A stretch of DNA of 64,000 bases from Halovenus sp037080055 (GTDB lineage Archaea > Halobacteriota > Halobacteria > Halobacteriales > Haloarculaceae). The position numbers were made by a program, and so were the translations under genes. Shown one piece after another: positions 58,547 through 64,000 of this stretch. The number at the start of each line of letters is the position of its first letter. Positions within the stretch are counted from its first letter, which is position 1. Below the pieces are notes generated by a model, which searched no databases, was not told where the DNA came from, and saw nothing but the letters and a program-made list of their open reading frames with translations. The stretch covers positions 434,001 to 498,000 of the forward strand of contig NZ_JBAOJI010000002.1 of NCBI RefSeq assembly GCF_037080055.1, given 5' to 3'.

Positions 58547-60910
58547 CTATCCGTCGCTGCCCGTGACCGACACCGTCGCTCCGTCGTAGACCTCTGTCTC
58601 GTTGACCGTCACCGCCTCTCCGCCGATTTCGTACTCGCCGGGATAGGCGACGCGGATGATTGCCGTACCGTCGTCGTTGGCCATTGCCGTTCGTTCGTAC
58701 TCGAACTGCTCGCCTGCCGTCTCGACCGAGGTTCGCGCTGTGACGTTTGCTCCGGGTTCATTCTGGGTCTGGATGACCGCGCCGGCGACGAGAGAGAAGG
58801 CCCGCACGTCCTCGTTGGAGTAGATGAGTTGGTAGTGAGCGACGCTGTCGTTGCCCGCGCCGAACTCCTCGTAGAGTTTCGTCTGTGTGGACTTTCTGGG
58901 TGCGTCGACATCGGTCAGGACGACGTATCCGACCCGATTGTTGAACTGCTTGAACTGCTCGTCCGGGTCAGTGGCCGAGATGAATTCCTCGAAATTCGAC
59001 CGTGCATAACTGTAACCCTGAGACTCACCGCTGACGAAGTAGTTGTACATCCGGTTGTCGCCCCACTGGCTGAGGACAAAGTTTTCGGGGAACGCTTCGT
59101 CGTGCTCTGTCGCATGCTCGTCGATGGTCTCCATGGCTGCGACCTGCCCCTCAGAATACTGCGTTTGTGCGAGCAGTGAGGGGACGAAAATCAGGTTCAG
59201 CAGGAGGACGAGCGCAATCGCGCCGACGAGATATGCACCAATCGAGGTTGTCTCCGGCAGTTCGAGTGCGGGACCCTCCGGTCCATCTCTGTCGAACAGT
59301 GAGACGGGCCGTGCCAGATCGACCGCGCTGAGGAGATACACGAGTCCCACGGCACCGAAGGCGGCACAGAGAATGCTGAACTGGGCGGCGAACCGCACCT
59401 GCACGGCTGCGATAACGAGATAGAACCACGTAAAGGAGACGGCGGCGAGCCAGCCCGGCTCGTAGTTACGGGCGACGTAGTAGGTCACGAGCGCGAGCGG
59501 AACGAGCGCGAAATAGAAGCCGAGCCCGATCTGGGTGAGCGGGCCGAAGATGAACGCCTGCTCGGGATTGAACAACGAGGCTGTTTCTGTGGCTGTCTCT
59601 CGATTGAAGAAGGCATCTGAACGCTCCTGCAATCGGGCAACATCCTCCGGGCGAAGCTGCCAGAAGAGCACCGTCGCGACGACGCCGACGGCTCCCTCCG
59701 CACCGAGCAGTCCCGCCGCTGGAAGGTCGGCGCGCAGCCACAGGTGTGCGAGGACGGCCACGGCGATCCCGCCGAGCGCGACGCCAACGGGGATCGTCAC
59801 GGCGATGGACTCGTGCCAGCCCCAGCGGAGGTGTGCCACGAGTGCGAGCAGGCTTCCGACGCTGATTCCGGCGAGTGCGGGCGCGTTCGCGAACAGCGGG
59901 TCGATCTCTTCGCGGCAGTCCGCGACGACGCGGAAGCCGAGATAGATTGCGACCGGGACGAAGGAGAGCGGCGAGCCACCCCACGTGTGCGATAAGGCGG
60001 CGACGGAGATGGTGAGGAGCCCCGCGACAGCCCAGGCCCGTGGGTCGCGGGCGTGTGCCAGTGCTGGTTCGACTGCGTCGGCGCGATGGCGGTCCAGTAC
60101 GTCGACGGCGAGCCAGCCGAGCGAGTAGGCCATCAGCCCGATCCAGAGATACTGGTACGGTCGGTGTTCGAGAAAGCCCAGTTGCGTGTAGACGACGTGG
60201 ACGGGTGTCAGCGCAAGCAGAACGACGGAAGTGAGGGCGATCCGGTGATCCGCGGTGAGTGTGTGGGTGAGTCCGTAGACGAGGAGTGCGAGGAGGATGC
60301 TCGCGACGATCGGTGTGAACGCGGCGACGAGGTCGGGTGCGCCGAAGAGGTCGGCAAACCACCAGTTCAGTGCGTGCGTGAGTGGGCGGATGCGCGTGAG
60401 TTCGCCGATGGTCGCGGCCATGCCGAAGTCGAACGCACCGCCGGATTCTGCGAGGAGTTGTGACTGCCAATAACGGTAGAAGTACGGGTCGTTGGCCGGG
60501 GAGATGATTCGCCCATCTCTGAACAGCGAGCGGAAGAACAGCGAACGGGCGGCGACGACGAGTGCGAGTGCGCCGAGTAGCCCCGCGAGTACGCGGCGGT
60601 CCACTGTGGGAAGTGTGATGTCTACGTCGAAATCTGTGGTCTGTGCGGTGTCTTGGTTGGAGGCGTCGTCGGCGAGGGCTGTTTCGACTGCATCGTGATC
60701 GGTGAAGCGATAATTACCGTCGTCCGTTTCTTGCACGAACGGGCGGGAGACGAGTTCGCCGAACGTGCCGGAGTCGACCGGCGCGTCGTCAAACTCCCAA
60801 GATCCGTGCTCGTCTTCGTGTTGGAGGAGTGCTTCGAGTGTCTCCTTGTGGTCGGGATGGTCGCCGAGAAACGAGCGCGTCGCTTGCTCGACACGCTCGG
60901 GGTCTGTCAT
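58547..60910 (-). CDS. STT3/AglB-like membrane protein without WWDYG
   Basis: A 787-residue membrane protein of the oligosaccharyltransferase (STT3/AglB) fold. Residues ~1-100 form an extra soluble N-terminal domain with two winged-helix-like segments (FLGDHPDHKETLEALLQHEDEH, TDHDAVETALAD). About 12 spans follow (~107-570), with the first-loop motif SPANDPYFYRYW carrying the expected Asp. The C-terminal extracytoplasmic domain (~575-787) has VLSQWGDNRMYNYFVSG where STT3 proteins have WWDYG, so the acceptor-recognition motif is degenerate. Canonical haloarchaeal AglB is longer (roughly 950-1050). It may be a paralogue with another acceptor or a regulatory role. Adjacent genes are sugar-related. 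Confidence 0.85.
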   Translation of the reverse strand: MTDPERVEQATRSFLGDHPDHKETLEALLQHEDEHGSWEFDDAPVDSGTFGELVSRPFVQETDDGNYRFTDHDAVETALADDASNQDTAQTTDFDVDITLPTVDRRVLAGLLGALALVVAARSLFFRSLFRDGRIISPANDPYFYRYWQSQLLAESGGAFDFGMAATIGELTRIRPLTHALNWWFADLFGAPDLVAAFTPIVASILLALLVYGLTHTLTADHRIALTSVVLLALTPVHVVYTQLGFLEHRPYQYLWIGLMAYSLGWLAVDVLDRHRADAVEPALAHARDPRAWAVAGLLTISVAALSHTWGGSPLSFVPVAIYLGFRVVADCREEIDPLFANAPALAGISVGSLLALVAHLRWGWHESIAVTIPVGVALGGIAVAVLAHLWLRADLPAAGLLGAEGAVGVVATVLFWQLRPEDVARLQERSDAFFNRETATETASLFNPEQAFIFGPLTQIGLGFYFALVPLALVTYYVARNYEPGWLAAVSFTWFYLVIAAVQVRFAAQFSILCAAFGAVGLVYLLSAVDLARPVSLFDRDGPEGPALELPETTSIGAYLVGAIALVLLLNLIFVPSLLAQTQYSEGQVAAMETIDEHATEHDEAFPENFVLSQWGDNRMYNYFVSGESQGYSYARSNFEEFISATDPDEQFKQFNNRVGYVVLTDVDAPRKSTQTKLYEEFGAGNDSVAHYQLIYSNEDVRAFSLVAGAVIQTQNEPGANVTARTSVETAGEQFEYERTAMANDDGTAIIRVAYPGEYEIGGEAVTVNETEVYDGATVSVTGSDG

Positions 60911-60978
60911 TGGTCTGTCGGTGGACCAGCGCGGATTTAGTGGTTTCGCTCCACTTTCTGCTCTGTGTCTCGGACGAG

Positions 60979-61089
60979 CTACTCTTCTGCACCGCCGCGT
61001 GACTCGCTCAACTTCTCCCAGATCTCCACACAGCCAGCCCCGTCCTCGATTTCAGCAAGGTGTTCTGACTCAGATTTGTTTCGTCCCAT
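60979..61089 (-). CDS. 36-residue small protein upstream of the TrmB gene
   Basis: MGRNKSESEHLAEIEDGAG, then CVEIWEKLSESRGGAEE. Small haloarchaeal peptides with an EDGAGC-EIWE core recur in my memory of these genomes, and the codon pattern is coding-like. An inverted repeat (TTACT/AGTAA, 61092-61110) lies immediately upstream of the ATG. Too short for most gene finders. Function unknown. Confidence 0.6.
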   Translation of the reverse strand: MGRNKSESEHLAEIEDGAGCVEIWEKLSESRGGAEE

Positions 61090-61091
61090 AG

Positions 61092-61110
61092 TTACTCAGT
61101 TTCTTAGTAA
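61092..61110. promoter_or_regulatory. TTACT-N9-AGTAA inverted repeat
   Basis: Perfect 5-bp arms with a 9-base spacer, adjacent to the start of the 36-residue ORF. Halobacterium TrmB is reported to bind TACT-N7/8-GAGTA-like sites; this is related in half-site but not identical in spacing. A TrmB gene lies ~90 bp away. Confidence 0.45.
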
Positions 61111-61146
61111 ATCAGTTGTACTGTGCCTACTTAAAATTTCCCACTA

Positions 61147-61159
61147 GCTAAGCGTTAGC
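61147..61159 (+). promoter_or_regulatory. GCTAAGCGTTAGC palindrome before the TrmB gene
   Basis: A perfect 13-bp palindrome, 9 bp upstream of the TATA-like GTTTAAGAG (~61168-61176). The TATA box is ~28 bp before the ATG at 61200. A typical operator position; may mediate TrmB autoregulation. Confidence 0.5.
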
Positions 61160-61199
61160 CTGACTGGTGTTTAAGAGAGGACAGACCCTTAAGCGAGTC

Positions 61200-62063
61200 A
61201 TGAACGATACGTCGGATGCTGACCAGCTATTCGACCATCTCGGACTCGGAGAGTACGAAACCACGGCACTCAAAGGACTGCTCACGCACGGACGATCAAC
61301 GGCTCCAAATCTCGCTGAAGCAACAGACATTCCGAACGCGCGAATTTATGCTGTTCTCGACGAACTTGCGGATCGGGGGTTCATCAAGGTAATTCCCGGA
61401 AGGCCCAAAGAATTCCAACCAAAGGCCCCTGACGAGATCCTTGATCGCGCGGTCGAGAACCGCCACCAGGAGTTTGAGTCGTTTCGTGCGGAACTCGACG
61501 ACCTTCGAGATGTGTTCCTCGATACGTTCGAACCCCGATACCAGCGGGCGAGTGAGGATCCCTCACCGACTGAAGAACTGTTTCACGTCGTCGATGTTGG
61601 AGAGCCCAGCGAGTCCGAAACCCGCTCGATCTATCGGAATGCGGACCACACGCTCCATGTCATGACAAAGAGTCTTGAATATTTCGAGAGCATCCGGCCC
61701 GCTCTCACCGCGGCAGTCGAACGCGATATCGATATCGACATTCTGTTCCTCCACCCAGAACATCTTTCCGAGCACAATGGCGCGATTCAACGGGAAGTCG
61801 TCGGTGAACTCACGACAGAATTCCCATCCGTTGGAATCCGGTTTAGCAAAGAGCCGCTGCCGTGGCGTGGCACGCTCGCAGATCCGAGTATGGATTACGA
61901 CACCGGTATTGCCATCGTTCTCGTTGAGGAGAAAGATGTCCCACTACACATGCGACAGGCTGCTGTGACTGAAAATGGTTCGTTTGTGGCCGGACTTAAG
62001 CGGTACTTCGATCTCATCTGGGAACACGAAAGCGTTCCAGCGGGCGAGATTGCTGGCCTGTAG
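61200..62063 (+). CDS. TrmB-family transcription regulator
   Basis: A 287-residue sugar-responsive-type regulator. Start ATG 61200 (MNDTSDADQLFDHLGLGE) by promoter position. The N-terminal winged helix (~8-75) has LGEYETTALKGLLTHGRSTAPNLAEATDIPNARIYAVLDELADRGFIKVIPGRPKEF, the TrmB signature. A short coiled helix (~85-120) follows, then the C-terminal effector region (~135-285) that contains YRNADHTLHVMTKSLEYFESIRPAL and VPLHMRQAAVTENGSFVAGLK. TrmB proteins control sugar metabolism and transport. Neighbours (STT3-like protein, epimerases) suggest it may control a surface-sugar locus. Confidence 0.92.
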   Translation: MNDTSDADQLFDHLGLGEYETTALKGLLTHGRSTAPNLAEATDIPNARIYAVLDELADRGFIKVIPGRPKEFQPKAPDEILDRAVENRHQEFESFRAELDDLRDVFLDTFEPRYQRASEDPSPTEELFHVVDVGEPSESETRSIYRNADHTLHVMTKSLEYFESIRPALTAAVERDIDIDILFLHPEHLSEHNGAIQREVVGELTTEFPSVGIRFSKEPLPWRGTLADPSMDYDTGIAIVLVEEKDVPLHMRQAAVTENGSFVAGLKRYFDLIWEHESVPAGEIAGL

Positions 62064-62085
62064 TCTGGATGTTCCTGCGTCGTTC

Positions 62086-63072
62086 TTACCCGCCGCTACG
62101 CGCCCGGATAAGCTCTCGAATCGTTTCTTCGACGGTGTGTGCCGGTTCCCAGCCTAACTCCGATCTGGTTCTGCTGGTGTCGACAGTAAACTGGTCGACA
62201 AGTGTCTCTCCACTCCGGGGGTTTTCGACGAGGCTAACGTCGGTGTCGATACTTGCCTCCTCGCTGGCAATTGTCTGGACGAGTTCTGCGACGGTCTGCA
62301 CGCTTGGATCTTCTTCGCTAGCGATTTCGTACGCTCGTGCTCCTGTCTCTCCCTGATTGCGTTGCTTGATCAACTGTTCGGCGCTTCTGATGTATGCGTC
62401 TGCAACATCCTTCACGTGGATGTAGTTCCGCGACTGGGTGCCGGGTTCGTACACAGTCAGCGGTTCGTCAGAGAAGACTCGATCAATAAAGAAGTTGATG
62501 ACTGTCCCTTTGGTCACTCGCTGGCCCTCGACTGTGTGTTCGCCGTAGAGATTCGAGATGAGGAATAGATGTGCTGGGAACGAATCCTCAGCGTATGTTC
62601 GAATCGATTGTTCGCTGAGGAGTTTCGTTCGCCCGTACCAGTTCATCGGATCCCGTGGGAGATCGACGGTGATCGGAAACTCAGCCGGATCTCCCAACAC
62701 GGCCATGCTGAACGGGAACGCGAGCGCTGCTCCAGTCTTTCGGCAGAACCAAGCCACGTTCTCTGTTCCCTGGACGTTGACTTCGTAGGCGAGATCCGGT
62801 TGTTGCTCACAGTCGTCGACGCCGCTGATTGCAGCTAAGTGCATAACGATATCTGCGCCGTCGAGGGTCTGTTCTAATCTCTCCCGGTTGCGGATGTCGA
62901 CGTGCTGGACAGTCACATCTCCGATCTCTCGAATTGTTCCAAGATAGAAGTTGTCGAGTGCGATAATCTCCCACTCTGGATGCTCCTGTTGGATCTTGTG
63001 GACGACACGACTGCCGATGTAGCCTGCAGCACCTGTGACTGCGACCGTCGGTGGTGAGTCTTCTGTGGTCAT
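62086..63072 (-). CDS. NAD-dependent nucleotide-sugar epimerase/dehydratase
   Basis: A 328-residue extended SDR (UDP-glucose 4-epimerase-like). Start ATG 63072 (MTTEDSPPTVAVTGAAGYIG). The Rossmann GAAGYIGSRVV (~14-24) binds NAD. The catalytic Ser/Thr is near FPFSMAVLG and the Tyr-x-x-x-Lys is in NWYGRTKLLSEQ. The C-terminal segments NYIHVKDVADAYI and ELGWEPAHTVEETI are typical. The ATG overlaps the stop of the next upstream epimerase by 4 bp, so they are co-translated. The product is an NDP-sugar for surface glycans; the specific sugar is unknown. Confidence 0.93.
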   Translation of the reverse strand: MTTEDSPPTVAVTGAAGYIGSRVVHKIQQEHPEWEIIALDNFYLGTIREIGDVTVQHVDIRNRERLEQTLDGADIVMHLAAISGVDDCEQQPDLAYEVNVQGTENVAWFCRKTGAALAFPFSMAVLGDPAEFPITVDLPRDPMNWYGRTKLLSEQSIRTYAEDSFPAHLFLISNLYGEHTVEGQRVTKGTVINFFIDRVFSDEPLTVYEPGTQSRNYIHVKDVADAYIRSAEQLIKQRNQGETGARAYEIASEEDPSVQTVAELVQTIASEEASIDTDVSLVENPRSGETLVDQFTVDTSRTRSELGWEPAHTVEETIRELIRARSGG

Positions 63073-64000
63073 GTGTTCTCTGTGAGATCTCCGCTGGTAA
63101 ATGCTGTTGCAAGTTCTCGGACACCCTCGCGGAGCGTATACTCTGGTTCGTAGCCAGTCGTTTCGACGCGGTCGAAATTGACGTGATAGGATGGCCCGGG
63201 ATGTTCGTCTTCGAGATACGTGATGTCGACACCAGTGCCCACCTCGTCGTGGACGATCTCGGCGATTTCGCTGATTCGGTAGTTTTCGCTGTTCGCGCCG
63301 ACGTTGTAGATCGACTCGGGCCACGATTCTGGCTCGAGTGTCGCCTGGGTAAACGCGCGCGCTGCGTCCTCGACATGCATGAACGGCCGCCAGTTTGATC
63401 CGTCGCCATAGACGGTCAACGGCCGGTTCGTGAGTGCGCGAAACACGAACGTGTTCACAACGAGATTGAACCGGATGCCTCGGGCGTATCCGTAATTCGT
63501 GCTGAGTCGCAGCGCTGTGGCGTTGCCGTCGAACTCAGCGAGCAACTCTTCGGACTGAAGTTTCGATTCAGCATAGGGATTGATCGGATGCGGTTCTGTT
63601 GTCTCGTCGACGTTCTCGTGCGGCGCCCGGCCGTAATTATTGCAGGACGATGCAAAGGTCACCGTCTCGACGCCGAGTTTCTCGGCCGCATTCAGGACGT
63701 TTCTCGTCCCCTCAAGATTGACGGCGAACGTTTCCTCGCGACGGTCGTGTGTGCTCGCAGCACCCGTGATCGCAGCAAGGTGGATCACCGAATCGACACC
63801 ACGCATCGCGCTCTCGACTTCACCGTAGTTTCGCACATCTCCTTGCCTGAACTCCAGTCCATTGCCGACATCCGCATCCATGAGATTCGCCGGTGAGCCA
63901 CCAGTCAGCGAATCGAACACGACGACGCTTTGAGTCTCCTCAGCGTCCTGCAGTTGCGGCACGAGCGCGCTCCCGATGTACCCACAGCCACCTGTGACCA
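63069..64000 (-). CDS. Second nucleotide-sugar epimerase, N-terminus cut by window
   Basis: Only the first few residues are missing: the frame runs to the window end through VTGGCGYIGSALVPQLQ, so the NAD-binding Gly motif is present. About 310 residues are visible. ASSCNNYGRAPHENVDE and PINPYAESKLQSEELL (Tyr-x-x-x-Lys) give the catalytic site. Other family markers are YGDGSNWRPFMHVEDAARA and YNVGANSENYRISEIAEI. It is upstream of and overlaps the other epimerase by 4 bp (ATGA). The pair probably belongs to a nucleotide-sugar pathway gene cluster continuing beyond the window. Confidence 0.93.
   Translation of the reverse strand, partial: VTGGCGYIGSALVPQLQDAEETQSVVVFDSLTGGSPANLMDADVGNGLEFRQGDVRNYGEVESAMRGVDSVIHLAAITGAASTHDRREETFAVNLEGTRNVLNAAEKLGVETVTFASSCNNYGRAPHENVDETTEPHPINPYAESKLQSEELLAEFDGNATALRLSTNYGYARGIRFNLVVNTFVFRALTNRPLTVYGDGSNWRPFMHVEDAARAFTQATLEPESWPESIYNVGANSENYRISEIAEIVHDEVGTGVDITYLEDEHPGPSYHVNFDRVETTGYEPEYTLREGVRELATAFTSGDLTENT

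Noticed and set aside
1..64000. CRISPR array, tRNA or rRNA genes
   Set aside because: No regularly spaced repeats, cloverleaf-like segments or rRNA signatures were recognised in the gaps. A tRNA/Rfam scan would be decisive.

Overview
This window is chromosomal DNA of a haloarchaeon (class Halobacteria). The GC content is high with strong third-position GC. The encoded proteins are very acidic. Many genes have a TATA-like box about 25-30 bp before the start codon, which fits leaderless transcripts. Family content agrees: Bat-type HTH regulators, HalOD1 domains, a PolD large subunit with an intein, a PGF-CTERM subtilase, an archaeal pilin, a DUF5786 small protein and a haloarchaeal TnpB. I do not assign a genus. 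No rRNA, tRNA or CRISPR array was recognised.

Layout. 1-3.2 kb: the 3' end of PEP carboxylase, then a minus-strand cluster of a MinD-like ATPase and three uncharacterised proteins, one of them coiled coil. 3.2-5.5 kb: a signalling/regulatory patch (degenerate RecA/KaiC-like protein, Cmi4, Bat-type HTH protein, HalOD1 protein). 5.8-14.3 kb: mostly housekeeping (dUTPase/dCTP deaminase family, aconitase, 7TM histidine kinase, SDR, PEBP protein, sugar nucleotidyltransferase, Tsr3). 14.5-18.2 kb: a SnoaL-like gene overlapping a redoxin with an acidic tail, small ORFs, and a solitary IS605-type TnpB with a possible second element end beside it. 18.2-27.4 kb: a signal-transduction region (PAS/GAF histidine kinase, Bat-HTH protein, HalOD1 protein, giant PAS/GAF Bat-like regulator) interrupted by folD. 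27.9-33 kb: glyA, lipoprotein, serS and small unknowns. 33-37.1 kb: polC (DP2) with a 178-residue mini-intein. 37.2-45.6 kb: MacB-like ABC exporter, membrane proteins, Nudix hydrolase and copper P-type ATPase. 45.7-57.4 kb: secreted subtilase with beta-helix, Dna2-like nuclease-helicase, Zn-dependent alcohol dehydrogenase, UspA, Lhr-type helicase and alpha/beta hydrolase. 57.4-64 kb: pilin-like protein, STT3-like membrane protein, TrmB-family regulator and two overlapping sugar-nucleotide epimerases, apparently the edge of a surface-glycan locus continuing past the window.

How the genes fit together. Much of the window is core metabolism and information processing arranged in short, often convergent units with tiny gaps or 4-bp overlaps. 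The accessory layer is sensory: two kinases, one giant Bat-like regulator, and two copies of a module pairing a small Bat-HTH protein with a HalOD1 protein. The strongest unusual features are: (i) the PolC mini-intein, which ends Ala-Gln rather than His-Asn, interrupts the catalytic site and is followed by a short stretch of atypical codons suggesting co-conversion; (ii) the MinD-like/coiled-coil gene cluster; (iii) the solitary TnpB with its 3' hairpins and an adjacent orphan-looking element end; (iv) the STT3-like protein lacking WWDYG, beside a TrmB regulator, a 36-residue ORF and two inverted repeats.
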